NCBI GenBank assembly: GCA_964558915.1
Contig: CAZLFV010000001.1
Location: forward strand, 80,918-144,917
Source: CAZKEW01 sp964558915
GTDB taxonomy: Bacteria; Acidobacteriota; Aminicenantia; Aminicenantales; UBA8522
Length of the DNA stretch: 64,000 nucleotides
Direction of reading: 5' to 3'
The number at the start of each line of letters is the position of its first letter. The stretch's first letter is position 1. A program made the translations under genes and the position numbers. Below the pieces are notes generated by a model, which was not told the origin of the DNA, did no database searches, and saw nothing but the letters and a program-made list of their open reading frames with translations. This document shows positions 43,254 through 52,403 of the stretch, piece by piece.

Positions 43254-45740
43254 TCATTTGTCCAGCTTCATTTTTTTCAGGAGTGCCCTGAAACGGGGAT
43301 CATCCTGCACGTTATATAAAACATACTCGGCTTTTAAAACATATAGGCTTGGGTTTCTTTGTTCATACGCCTTTTCCAGCCATTCAAAAGCTTTATCCTC
43401 CGCGCCGAGCGCCGCATACGCACAAGCAATCCAATAGGGATCGACATACTCTTTTTTTGCCTGCTTGAGGAGATAATTGACGATATCGAGTGCTTTGGAT
43501 CTTTCACCTGCAAGGGCATAGGCACAAGCGGCGACCGGATTATTGGGTGGCGCGCCTAACTCCACCAGCTTCTGAAATTCGACCAATGCCTCCTTAAACG
43601 AAGACTTTCCTATGTTAAGGCGGCCCAGAAGCATGTGTAAACGGTGGCTGTTGGGGAACACGTTGAGGCCTTCCTTGGCCAGGAAAATAGCTCTGTCAAA
43701 CTGGCGGGCAAGCCCAAGGATGTGGATGCTGTACCCCACAGTCGTTAGGGTATGAGGGTCGACTTCCAGAGCACGCTCGGCGTGAAATACGGCTTCTTCG
43801 CTCCTTCCTTGGCCGGCCAGAAATAGACCGTATGTGATGTGGGCAAAGGCATGATTAGGATTAAGCTCGAGGGCGCGCCGGTATTCCCTCTCAGCCCCTT
43901 GCCAGTCCCAGTCATAGATAGTCTTTATGTCTGCGAGGACGGCATGAGCGTCGGCCAGCGAATCGTCCAAGCTCAAAGCCTTCAAAGCGGCGTCCTTCGC
44001 TTTCCAAATGACTTCATCTGGAGGCCTAACCAAAGCAGAGAAATCATATGCCCAGGCGAGACCAGCATGGGCGGGGGCAAAGCTCGCGTCAATTTTGATC
44101 GCCTGGTCGAAGTACTGAATGCTCTTCTCCAGGGCTGGCCGCCTGGCGGTAGAAAGCTGGTCCTGGTTGCCGATGATAAATGTGCCTTTGAGGTACGCCT
44201 CATAGGCCTCGAGATTGACCTGCCGGGTGCTGGCGATGATCCTGGATTCTTCAGGCGTTAAACTGGCTTGAATCTTTTTGGCAATCGCCAGAGCTGCCTC
44301 GCTCTGCAGAGCCAGAATATCCCGGTATTCCCCGTCGAATTGGTCTCCTCCGATGAGCTTGTCGGATTGCCCGTCGATGATCTCAAAATTGATCCTGACT
44401 TTAATACCTGAACGATTTGCCCCGCCGGCCACAAGGGCAGCGACTTTGAGTTCGGCAGCTATCTCTGAGATCTTCTTTTTTGTATCTTTATATCCCATCA
44501 TCGAGCTCTTGGCGATAACTTTTTTGATCGCCTTGATTCTCGAGAGCTGCGTGATCAACTCCTGTTGTACGCCATCGCAAAAAGATTCCTGCTCCGGGTC
44601 GCCCGAGATGTTCTGAAAGGGAAGAACGGCGATGGAATCGTAGGCCTGGCCACGCTTGGGCAATAGAAAGTCGCCGGCCAGAGCGATTAGCACGATGAGC
44701 CCACTAAGACCGGCGTAGGCGTAAATTTTTTTAATGCCGAGGATTCTGCCCTTGAAAAGACCGCCCTTTGCCCTAAGGGGCTTGAGCCCTTCAGCGATAG
44801 CCTTTAGATCTCCTAGGAACTCATCCATGCTCTGATAGCGGTCAGCAGGGTTCTTTTCTAAAGCTTTGGCGATCACACGTTCAAAGCCGGCCGGCAGGTC
44901 TTTCCTGATTTTGGCAAGCCGCTCCGGCTCACGATTCAATATCGAGTGGATTATGGATTGTTCATATTCGCCCTTAAACGGAAGCTGCCTCGTTACCATC
45001 TCATAAAGCACTACACCCAGCGACCAGATATCCGTCCGATGGTCAACACTCTGGCCCCGGGCTTGCTCCGGCGACATATAAGCTATGGTCCCCATCGTCT
45101 TGGCCTCTTTAGTGATGAGTGACTTTCCCAACGCTTTGGCCAAGCCAAAATCCATGACCTTGACCGTGCCCTCATCCGTAACCATGATGTTGCCAGGTTT
45201 GACGTCCCGATGAACGATACCTTTCTTATGTGCTTCTCCCAGCCCCCCAGCGACCTGGATGGCAATCTTCAGCGTTTCGCCTTGATCCAAGGGTCCCTTG
45301 GATATTTTCTGCTTCAGGCTCTGCCCTTCGATATACTCCATGACGATAAAGAGTTGATTCTCTTCCTTGCCGATTTCATGGATGTCGCAGATGTGATTAT
45401 GGGAGAGGGCGGCAGCAGCTTTCGCCTCCCGCACAAATCGCTCCTTGGCCTCGGGATCCGCCGTCAGCTCAGGCGGGAGAAATTTCAGGGCCACGGTGCG
45501 TTCAAGTTGAGTGTCCTCCGCTTTGTAAACAACTCCCATTCCTCCTCTTCCGATCGGCTCGATGATGCGATATTTCCCCGCCAGAAGACTGCCTCCGACG
45601 ATTCCCTCCGGAGGCTTCTGGACGGTTATAGTCTTGGAGACAGCGATCTCTTGGGAGCTGCCAAGGGGTGCCGCGCAGTTTCTGCAGAACCGTGCCGTGT
45701 CAGTATTATCAGTATGACATTTCGGGCACTTGGTGGCCAC
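43254..45740 (-). CDS. Receptor-type serine/threonine protein kinase: zinc ribbon, kinase, TM, TolB-like domain, TPRs
   Basis: With a GTG start at 45740 (MATKCPKC), preceded by AAGGGG, the protein has 828 residues. It runs zinc ribbon (CPKCH...CRNC, residues 5-22), kinase domain (~57-320; ATP loop GRGGMGVVY, K86, HRD aspartate D179, DFG D197, MSPEQARG), one transmembrane helix (~350-372), a TolB N-like/FlgO-like domain (SIAVLPFQNISGDPEQESFCDG) and TPR repeats to the C-terminus. The kinase would face the cytoplasm and the repeats the periplasm. This architecture is frequent in Acidobacteriota. Confidence 0.9.
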   Translation of the reverse strand: MATKCPKCHTDNTDTARFCRNCAAPLGSSQEIAVSKTITVQKPPEGIVGGSLLAGKYRIIEPIGRGGMGVVYKAEDTQLERTVALKFLPPELTADPEAKERFVREAKAAAALSHNHICDIHEIGKEENQLFIVMEYIEGQSLKQKISKGPLDQGETLKIAIQVAGGLGEAHKKGIVHRDVKPGNIMVTDEGTVKVMDFGLAKALGKSLITKEAKTMGTIAYMSPEQARGQSVDHRTDIWSLGVVLYEMVTRQLPFKGEYEQSIIHSILNREPERLAKIRKDLPAGFERVIAKALEKNPADRYQSMDEFLGDLKAIAEGLKPLRAKGGLFKGRILGIKKIYAYAGLSGLIVLIALAGDFLLPKRGQAYDSIAVLPFQNISGDPEQESFCDGVQQELITQLSRIKAIKKVIAKSSMMGYKDTKKKISEIAAELKVAALVAGGANRSGIKVRINFEIIDGQSDKLIGGDQFDGEYRDILALQSEAALAIAKKIQASLTPEESRIIASTRQVNLEAYEAYLKGTFIIGNQDQLSTARRPALEKSIQYFDQAIKIDASFAPAHAGLAWAYDFSALVRPPDEVIWKAKDAALKALSLDDSLADAHAVLADIKTIYDWDWQGAEREYRRALELNPNHAFAHITYGLFLAGQGRSEEAVFHAERALEVDPHTLTTVGYSIHILGLARQFDRAIFLAKEGLNVFPNSHRLHMLLGRLNIGKSSFKEALVEFQKLVELGAPPNNPVAACAYALAGERSKALDIVNYLLKQAKKEYVDPYWIACAYAALGAEDKAFEWLEKAYEQRNPSLYVLKAEYVLYNVQDDPRFRALLKKMKLDK

Positions 45741-45766
45741 TGTTGACCCCTTGATAGCTTGGTCAA

Positions 45767-45795
45767 AGAATAGCACCCAATCAGAAAAGAGTCAA
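45767..45795 (-). promoter_or_regulatory. Kinase gene promoter
   Basis: On the minus strand TTGACT (45795-45790), 17-bp spacer, TATTCT (45772-45767); the start codon follows 26 bp later with AAGGGG as ribosome site. Confidence 0.65.
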
Positions 45796-45821
45796 ATAGG
45801 ATGACTGCAAACCCCTCTCCG

Positions 45822-45840
45822 TGTCACCATTTTGTCACCA
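45822..45840. repeat. Paired 8-bp direct repeat upstream of the kinase promoter
   Basis: TGTCACCA occurs at 45822-45829 and 45833-45840, spaced 11 bp start to start (about one helical turn), 26-50 bp upstream of the -35 box. It could bind an activator dimer. Confidence 0.45.
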
Positions 45841-45929
45841 GAAAATGCCTAATTCCAGCTAAGGGAGCATAAAAAGATAAAGAAGCAAAGAGTCTGTGTT
45901 TTCCAGGGAATTTTCTTGGGAAGAAGGGG

Positions 45930-46006
<77 letters not shown>

Positions 46007-46017
46007 GTACCGCAGTT

Positions 46018-46045
46018 ATTATAACAGAACCACTTTGTTTGTCAA
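46018..46045 (-). promoter_or_regulatory. Consensus promoter of the initiator tRNA
   Basis: On the minus strand a perfect TTGACA (46045-46040) and a perfect TATAAT (46023-46018) are 16 bp apart, 11 bp before the tRNA 5' end. Confidence 0.85.
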
Positions 46046-46072
46046 AACGTAAATTTCCTTCCTAAAATTTTA

Positions 46073-46101
46073 TTGACTGGCCAAAAGACAATCAATATAA
46101 T
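46073..46101 (+). promoter_or_regulatory. Promoter of nuoJKLMN
   Basis: TTGACT (46073-46078), 17-bp spacer, perfect TATAAT (46096-46101), ending 14 bp before the ATG at 46116. The predicted leader is about 8 nt without a Shine-Dalgarno. Confidence 0.82.
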
Positions 46102-46115
46102 GAAAAACCCAAAAA

Positions 46116-46613
46116 ATGGCCGGTTTTCTTTTTTTCCTTTTAGCCATCACATGCGTCGGCTCTGTCCTGGCCATGATCATCTCCAAGAATCAAGCCCACA
46201 ACGCGCTTTTTCTTGTTCTCGCTTTCGCCTGTTTGGGCGGCCTCTTCGGGCTCCTTGATGCGCCTTTTGTCGCTGCTGTCCAGATCATCATTTATGCCGG
46301 CGCCATCATGGTCCTGTTCATTTTTGTGGTCATGATGGTCAACCTCCGCCAGGGGATCGCCAGGGAAAAAAAGAAATGGTCGCTGTTTTTTTCAGGCGTT
46401 CTGGCAATCGCATTGCTTGCGGAACTCGTCCTGGCAGTCCGGGGCACGTTCTCCGCTCTGGGCCGGACCGGCGGAGAAAAGGCGGGCGCTCCGGCTGAAC
46501 TCGGCCGTCTCCTTTTCACGGATTACCTCTATCCCTTTGAGATCACGTCCGTTTTGATTATCGCTGCTCTGGTCGGGGCCATCGTCCTGGTGAAGAAGGG
46601 GGCCAAGGAATGA
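46116..46613 (+). CDS. nuoJ: NADH-quinone oxidoreductase subunit J
   Basis: A 165-residue membrane subunit of Complex I with five hydrophobic segments and the NuoJ signature FVAAVQIIIYAGAIMVLFIFVVMMVNL. It is the first gene of the five-gene nuoJKLMN operon and has its own strong promoter. Genes A to I, which usually precede it, are not here. Its stop overlaps the nuoK start. Confidence 0.93.
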   Translation: MAGFLFFLLAITCVGSVLAMIISKNQAHNALFLVLAFACLGGLFGLLDAPFVAAVQIIIYAGAIMVLFIFVVMMVNLRQGIAREKKKWSLFFSGVLAIALLAELVLAVRGTFSALGRTGGEKAGAPAELGRLLFTDYLYPFEITSVLIIAALVGAIVLVKKGAKE

Positions 46614-46912
46614 TCCCCGTCAGTTATTTCTTTGTCCTCAGCATTGTTCTTTTTGCCCTGGGCACGCTCGCCTTCTTTATCAAAAGAGACTTGATCACGA
46701 TGTTCATGGCCGTTGAGGTCATGCTCAATGCTGCGAACCTCGCTTTTATTGCCCTGGCCAAGGCGGCCGGGTCGCTCCATGGCCAGGTAATTGTTTTCTT
46801 CATTATCACTGTTGCTGCCGCAGAGGCCGCTGTCGGGCTGGCTATCATCCTGCTGGTTTTCAGGCAGAAAAAATCGATTAAGACCGAAGACATGCGCTCG
46901 ATGAAAGGATAA
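46610..46912 (+). CDS. nuoK: NADH-quinone oxidoreductase subunit K
   Basis: A 100-residue, three-helix subunit of the Complex I membrane arm. The conserved glutamate-bearing helix MFMAVEVMLNAANLAFIAL and the second acidic residue in VAAAEAAVGLAIILL, both part of the proton path, are present. ATGA overlap with nuoJ. Confidence 0.94.
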   Translation: MIPVSYFFVLSIVLFALGTLAFFIKRDLITMFMAVEVMLNAANLAFIALAKAAGSLHGQVIVFFIITVAAAEAAVGLAIILLVFRQKKSIKTEDMRSMKG

Positions 46913-46913
46913 G

Positions 46914-48815
46914 ATGACCGATTACTTCTGGCTCATTCCGCTTATTCCGGGAGCCAGTGCTCTTGTCCTTGCTGTTTTGGGAAAATGGCTTCCCAGGAAA
47001 TACGTCTCTTATCAGGCCTGCCTCTCGGTCTTGGCCTCGTTCGTGATTTCGGTCGTTTCGTTCCTCGGGCTCCTCAAGATCTCTCCCGAAAACCTGCCTC
47101 TCGTTAAGACGCTTTTCGGCTGGATTATTTCCGGCGTTTTCAGCGCCAATCTCTCCTTCCAGCTGGATGCCTTGTCCATGGTTATGGCCCTAGTAGTTAC
47201 GGGCGTTGGTTTCATAATCCATGTCTATTCCGTCGGCTACATGGCTCAGGACAAGGGCTACACGCGATACTTCACCTACTTGAACCTCTTCACTTTTGCG
47301 ATGCTCATCCTGGTCATGGCGTCAAATATGGTTCTGATGTTCGTTGGCTGGGAGGGAGTCGGGCTGTGTTCTTATCTTCTGATCGGGTTCTGGTTTGAGA
47401 GAGATTCAGCTGCCAGCGCCGGGAAAAAAGCGTTCATCGTCAACCGCATCGGCGATGCGGCCTTTATTCTCGGGATCTTTTTCATCCTCATCAACCTGGG
47501 AAGCGGCGAGTTCCGGGCCATCAACGAGGCGATTGGAGGAGGCCATGTTTCTCAAGGCCTAGGCACCCTGATCGCCCTGCTTTTGTTTGTCGGTGCGACC
47601 GGAAAATCGGCTCAAATTCCGCTTTATATTTGGCTTCCGGATGCCATGGAAGGCCCGACGCCGGTGAGCGCCCTCATCCATGCCGCGACAATGGTCACGG
47701 CCGGGGTGTACATGGTTTCGCGGATGAACCTGATTTTCACTTTGTCCGGAGTGGCTGCTCAGGTCGTAGCGCTCGTGGGAGCCCTGACAGCCATTTATGC
47801 GGCGACAATGGCTCTGACCCAGAACGACATCAAACGGGTCCTGGCGTATTCGACCATTTCCCAGATCGGCTATATGTTCATCGGCTGCGGCGTGGGAGCT
47901 TATTCGGCCGGCATGTTTCATCTCTATACGCACGCCTTTTTTAAAAGCCTGCTTTTTTTGGCGGCCGGAAGCGTCATGCACGCCCTCTCCGGCGAGCTCG
48001 ATATGAGGAAGATGGGAGGGCTCAAGAAATATCTCCCGCTCACCTACCCGACTTTTCTTATCGGAGCGGTAGCCATCGCCGGCGTTCCGTTTTTGTCCGG
48101 ATTCTTCTCCAAGGATGCGATCCTGACGCATGCCTTCGCCCAGCGCCAGTATTTCATCTGGGCCCTGGGAATCATGGGCGCCGTGCTGACAGCTTTTTAT
48201 ATGTTCCGCCTAATTTTCCTGACTTTCTTTGGCCCGGAACGCCTGGAGGCCCAGGCCAGAGCCCATCTTCATGAATCGCCGCGGGTCATGACTGTGCCTC
48301 TCGTCATCCTGGCGTTTTTTTCTATTGTAGCCGGATACGTGGGGCTTCCCGTTGTCTTCGGCGAAAAAGCCAACCTGTTCACTCGATTCCTGGAGCCGGT
48401 GATCAAGCCGGGCCGAGAGGCCGTGTTGACCATGAGCACCGAATGGCTGCTCGTCTTGATCTCCGTGGCTGTGGCTCTATGCGGGATTTATGTCGCATAC
48501 ATTTTCTATCTGAAATCACCCCAGGTGCCGCATCGTTTGGTCTCCCGTTTTCCCTGGGTTTATAAGCTCCTGTACAACAAATATTATGTCGATGAAATCT
48601 ACAATGCCGTATTCGCTAACCCCACGGTCAAAGGGTCAGAAGCTGTCTATGACAATTTCGACCTCAAAGTCATTGACGGGACGATAAACGGGACGGCGGC
48701 GGCGACAGGGTTAGCGGGCAAAGTCCTGAGCCTCTTCCAGACCGGATTGGTTAAAGATTACGCTCTGGCCCTTGTGCTGGGCGTTGTTTTATTTTTAGGA
48801 TACCTGCTTCTTTAG
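46914..48815 (+). CDS. nuoL: NADH-quinone oxidoreductase subunit L
   Basis: A 633-residue antiporter-like proton-pumping subunit with about 15-16 transmembrane helices and a long C-terminal amphipathic region. Family strings include MFVGWEGVGLCSYLLIGFW, WLPDAMEGPTPVSALIHAAT, the lysine helix LTQNDIKRVLAYSTISQIGYM and HLYTHAFFKSLLFLAAGSVMH. It starts one base after the nuoK stop. Confidence 0.95.
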   Translation: MTDYFWLIPLIPGASALVLAVLGKWLPRKYVSYQACLSVLASFVISVVSFLGLLKISPENLPLVKTLFGWIISGVFSANLSFQLDALSMVMALVVTGVGFIIHVYSVGYMAQDKGYTRYFTYLNLFTFAMLILVMASNMVLMFVGWEGVGLCSYLLIGFWFERDSAASAGKKAFIVNRIGDAAFILGIFFILINLGSGEFRAINEAIGGGHVSQGLGTLIALLLFVGATGKSAQIPLYIWLPDAMEGPTPVSALIHAATMVTAGVYMVSRMNLIFTLSGVAAQVVALVGALTAIYAATMALTQNDIKRVLAYSTISQIGYMFIGCGVGAYSAGMFHLYTHAFFKSLLFLAAGSVMHALSGELDMRKMGGLKKYLPLTYPTFLIGAVAIAGVPFLSGFFSKDAILTHAFAQRQYFIWALGIMGAVLTAFYMFRLIFLTFFGPERLEAQARAHLHESPRVMTVPLVILAFFSIVAGYVGLPVVFGEKANLFTRFLEPVIKPGREAVLTMSTEWLLVLISVAVALCGIYVAYIFYLKSPQVPHRLVSRFPWVYKLLYNKYYVDEIYNAVFANPTVKGSEAVYDNFDLKVIDGTINGTAAATGLAGKVLSLFQTGLVKDYALALVLGVVLFLGYLLL

Positions 48816-48818
48816 AAA

Positions 48819-50396
48819 ATGAGCTTTCCGATTCTCAGCGTTGTGACCTTTTTGCCGCTCCTCGGAGCCATCCTGCTCATTTTCATCCCCGCTCAAAAGA
48901 AAGATTTCCAGCGCGGGTTTGCTCTCGCCTTCACGCTCGCCGCATTTTTTGTTTCGCTAGCTCTCTATTTTCAGTTTGACTCGACGACAGCGGAGCCACA
49001 GTTTGTGGAGAAGGCGGCTTGGCTCGGCTACGGCATCAATTATCATCTGGGAATAGACGGCATCAGCCTGCTCCTCGTCCTGCTGACGACATTCCTTTTT
49101 CCGATCGCCGTGCTCTCTTCCTGGACTTCCATCCAGAAGCGGGTCAAAGAGTATCTCCTCTTTATGCTTTTTTTAGAAGCCGGAATCCTGGGCGTTTTTG
49201 TCTCCCTCAACCTTTTCCTCTTCTATGTGTTCTGGGAGGCGATGCTCATTCCGATGTATTTCCTGATCGGTGTTTGGGGCGGGCCGAGGCGCGTCTACGC
49301 CACGCTCAAGTTCGTCTTGATGACCATGTTTGGAAGCCTCCTTATGCTCGTGTCCATATTTGTCCTTTATTCTTTTTATTACAGAGCAACGGGCGTTTAT
49401 TCCTTTAATATTTTTGATTACTACCAGCTCATCCTCAATCCCCAGGTCCAGAGCTGGCTCTTCTTGGGGTTTGGCCTGGCCTTCGCCATCAAGGTGCCGA
49501 TGTTTCCTTTCCATACGTGGCTGCCCGACGCTCACGTGGAAGCTCCGACCGCAGGATCTGTGATCCTGGCAGCCGTTCTGCTGAAAATGGGGACATACGG
49601 ATTCCTCAGGTTCGCCCTGCCGCTCTTTCCCGATGCGCTGGTGAAGTTTTTGCCCCTTCTGGCTGTTCTCAGCATTATCGGAATCATTTACGGCGGGCTG
49701 ATGGCCCTGATCCAGAAAGACATCAAGTCTCTGGTGGCGTATTCGAGCGTCAGCCACATGGGGCTCATCATGCTGGCCGTGTTTTCTCTCAACCTGGAGG
49801 GAATCGAGGGCGCTATCTACCAGATGCTGAATCATGGGCTCAGCACGGGCGCCCTGTTCTTGATCGTCGGCGTCCTTTATGAACGGTCCCACACCCGGCT
49901 GATCAAAGACTTCGGCGGCGTGGCCGGCCAGATGCCCGTTTTAACCGCCTTCTTCCTCGTCTCGATGCTCTCGTCAGTCGGTCTCCCCGGCTTGAACGGG
50001 TTTGTCGGCGAGATCCTCTGCCTTTTCGGCGTTTTTCAGAGCCAAAAAATTTACGCTTATTTGGCCATAACGACGGTGATTCTGGCCGCGGCTTATTTGC
50101 TATGGATGTATCAGAGGGTAATGCATGGCCCGGTCAAAAACGAGAAAATCCTGTCCTTTAAAGATATGAACGGTCGGGAGATCGCCTATTTTGTGCCCAT
50201 CATCATCATGATGTTCTGGATGGGCGTGTATCCGCAATCCTTTTTAAGAAAGATGGACAGCTCTGTCAGCCACCTGCTCACCAGGGTTCGCAACCGGGAA
50301 AAAGTGTTTGTCCGGGAAGTCGAAAAATCGGTTCTTCCATGGGAACAGATTGCCCTGAAGAAAACGGCTGCCGAGGAGAAACAAGGTGATGAGTAA
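48819..50396 (+). CDS. nuoM: NADH-quinone oxidoreductase subunit M
   Basis: A 525-residue proton-pumping subunit with about 14 helices. Recognisable strings are YHLGIDGISLLLVLLTTF, FYVFWEAMLIPMYFLIGVWGG, FPFHTWLPDAHVEAPTAGSV and LIQKDIKSLVAYSSVSHMG. It follows nuoL by 3 bp. Its end overlaps nuoN. Confidence 0.95.
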   Translation: MSFPILSVVTFLPLLGAILLIFIPAQKKDFQRGFALAFTLAAFFVSLALYFQFDSTTAEPQFVEKAAWLGYGINYHLGIDGISLLLVLLTTFLFPIAVLSSWTSIQKRVKEYLLFMLFLEAGILGVFVSLNLFLFYVFWEAMLIPMYFLIGVWGGPRRVYATLKFVLMTMFGSLLMLVSIFVLYSFYYRATGVYSFNIFDYYQLILNPQVQSWLFLGFGLAFAIKVPMFPFHTWLPDAHVEAPTAGSVILAAVLLKMGTYGFLRFALPLFPDALVKFLPLLAVLSIIGIIYGGLMALIQKDIKSLVAYSSVSHMGLIMLAVFSLNLEGIEGAIYQMLNHGLSTGALFLIVGVLYERSHTRLIKDFGGVAGQMPVLTAFFLVSMLSSVGLPGLNGFVGEILCLFGVFQSQKIYAYLAITTVILAAAYLLWMYQRVMHGPVKNEKILSFKDMNGREIAYFVPIIIMMFWMGVYPQSFLRKMDSSVSHLLTRVRNREKVFVREVEKSVLPWEQIALKKTAAEEKQGDE

Positions 50397-51831
50397 CATC
50401 GCCGCTCTCTTCCCACTAATCATCGTTGTAGCCGGAGCCCTTCTCGTCCTTGTTCTTGAAGTCTTCCTGAAGAAAGAAAACCGGAACTATCTTGGGTACA
50501 TTTCCATGCTTTTTCTTATCGCCTGCGGATTCTTGTGCGTCCGTTATTGGGACAAGGATTACTCCTATTTTGGACAGGCTCTCTTTCTCGATAACCTGGC
50601 ACTTTTCCTGACGCTCCTTTTTTGTGTTGCCGTCGCTTTTGTTATTCTGCTCTGTCTGAAATACATCTCCTCGCAGGATGCCAACCACGGAGAGATTTTC
50701 GCCCTTCTTCTTCTCGCCCTCTCCGGCATGATGATCATGACCTCTTCTTCCGACCTTTTGGTCATTTTTCTGGGATTAGAGGTCCTCTCGATTTCTTGTT
50801 ATGCCCTGGCTGGGCTGAGAAGGAAGGACGAGAAGTCAGGAGAAGCGGCGCTCAAATATTTCCTCCTCGGAAGCTTTGCCAGCGCTTTTCTCGTCCTCGG
50901 GCTTGCTTTTCTCTACGGAGCCTCCGAATCTCTATGGATTCCAGCCGTAATCGATCATTTCAGCGCGGGGGCGGGCTCGGAGGCAGGTTTTTTATTGGTT
51001 GCCGGCCTGGGCTTGGTCCTGGTCGGGTTTGGATTCAAGATCGCCCTCGTCCCCTTCCATATGTGGACGCCGGACGTCTATGAAGGCGCTCCGACTCCTG
51101 TAACTGCGTTCTTTTCGATGGGCCCCAAAGCCGCGGGATTTGCCGTCCTGCTGAGGATATTCCTCAATTTCTGGCGAGCCTCCGGAGAAACGAGCCCGGT
51201 CTTCTGGGTTCTCTGGGTGATCAGCGTCCTGACCATGGTCATCGCAAACCTGGTTGCCCTCAGGCAGACCAACGTGAAGCGAATCCTCGCTTATTCTTCG
51301 ATCGCCCACGCCGGATATATTTTGATGGCCATCCTGGCCAGCGATAACGCCAGCCTCGTCTTCTATTTCACGGCCTATCTTTTTATGAACATCGGGGCTT
51401 TTGCCGCCGTTATCGGACTGAGCAAAAAAGGGAAAGAGTACCTCGAGCTCGAGGATTTTGCGGGAATCGGGTTCAAGTATCCGTGGATCGGCGCAACTTT
51501 TGCTGTCTTCCTCTTTTCTTTGGCCGGGTTCCCTCCTACAGCCGGTTTCCTGGCCAAGTTCTATGTTTTCAGCGCCGCCGTGAGAGCAGACCTGGTGCCT
51601 TTGGTTATCGTCGGCGTGCTCGCCAGCCTCGTCTCCGTTTTTTACTATCTGAGGATCATAGTTTATATGTATATGAGAGATCCCTCCGGCGAAGTCGATA
51701 TTGATATCGAAAACCCGGCCCTTTTCCTTGTCCTCTTCCTTTGTCTCTACGGCGTGCTCCAGCTCGGCATTTTCCCGGGCAATATTCTGGTCCTCATCAA
51801 ACAGGCGGTCGCCTCCCTCCCCGGATTTTAA
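50389..51831 (+). CDS. nuoN: NADH-quinone oxidoreductase subunit N
   Basis: A ~480-residue proton-pumping subunit with about 14 helices; strings FLGLEVLSISCYALAGL, PFHMWTPDVYEGAPTPVTAFF and RQTNVKRILAYSSIAHAGYIL identify it. The ATG at 50389 overlaps the end of nuoM by 8 bp; a GTG one codon earlier is possible. It ends the operon. Confidence 0.94.
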   Translation: MSNIAALFPLIIVVAGALLVLVLEVFLKKENRNYLGYISMLFLIACGFLCVRYWDKDYSYFGQALFLDNLALFLTLLFCVAVAFVILLCLKYISSQDANHGEIFALLLLALSGMMIMTSSSDLLVIFLGLEVLSISCYALAGLRRKDEKSGEAALKYFLLGSFASAFLVLGLAFLYGASESLWIPAVIDHFSAGAGSEAGFLLVAGLGLVLVGFGFKIALVPFHMWTPDVYEGAPTPVTAFFSMGPKAAGFAVLLRIFLNFWRASGETSPVFWVLWVISVLTMVIANLVALRQTNVKRILAYSSIAHAGYILMAILASDNASLVFYFTAYLFMNIGAFAAVIGLSKKGKEYLELEDFAGIGFKYPWIGATFAVFLFSLAGFPPTAGFLAKFYVFSAAVRADLVPLVIVGVLASLVSVFYYLRIIVYMYMRDPSGEVDIDIENPALFLVLFLCLYGVLQLGIFPGNILVLIKQAVASLPGF

Positions 51832-51842
51832 GCAAAAATAGC

Positions 51843-51862
51843 ACTATTTCTATCGAAATAGT
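51843..51862 (+). terminator. Inverted repeat after nuoN
   Basis: ACTATTTC (51843-51850) and GAAATAGT (51855-51862) form a perfect 8-bp stem with a 4-nt loop, 11 bp after the nuoN stop. It lacks a thymine tract, so termination is uncertain. Confidence 0.45.
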
Positions 51863-51891
51863 ATATAAAAATCTAAAATTGCCTCAGGAAA

Positions 51892-52343
51892 TTGCCTTTG
51901 CGGGCGAACCGTTTCAATCCTAGACATACCGTCTCTGTCGCGATGATCCCGTTATCATTGGATGGCTCGGGCAGCGTTGGCCGGCCAATTGAGTTTAACG
52001 GGATTACCTTCCCGGCCGGCACGCCTCTGGAGACTTTTTATCGTTTCAATTCCTACCGCTTGACCTATCGTTATGGCATTAAGAGCAGCGGCAAGTTGAG
52101 ACTCGGGCTGGGTTTGACTGCCTTTGTCCGGGACGCGGCGATTCGTTTAACGGGGGGCGGGCTGGATTCGGAAAATGCCAATGTCGGGCCGAAGATGTCC
52201 TCCTGGCTCTCGTCTACCAGAAAAGCGACAGAATCGCCTTTAAGGCAGGCTACAGACTCCTCGAGGGAGGCGCTGACAACGAGGAAGTCTACAATTTTGC
52301 GCTCTTCAATTTTCTTGCGGTGGGCGTAATTTTGTATTTTTGA
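51892..52343 (+). pseudogene. Remnant of an outer-membrane beta-barrel protein
   Basis: The first frame (51892 to about 52187) reads as barrel strands: TVSVAMIPLSLDGSGSV, YRFNSYRLTYRYGI, KLRLGLGLTAFVRDAAIRL. At about 52188 the sense jumps to the next frame, EDVLLALVYQKSDRIAFKAG, YRLLEGGADNEEVYNFALFN and FLAVGVILYF, then a stop at 52341-52343. The C-terminal aromatic is typical of barrel proteins. No start or signal peptide precedes it, and the join lacks residues expected for complete strands, so it seems 5'-truncated, frameshifted and perhaps internally deleted. Confidence 0.6.
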
Positions 52344-52403
52344 TAAGAAATCTTTCTGACGGGCGCCTGGCGGGACCTGAACAGCGAGGCTATAGCTTAG
52401 GGC

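Noticed and set aside
49173..49892. 239-codon open frame opposite nuoM
   Set aside because: Antisense of conserved nuoM; highly charged shadow translation of hydrophobic helices.
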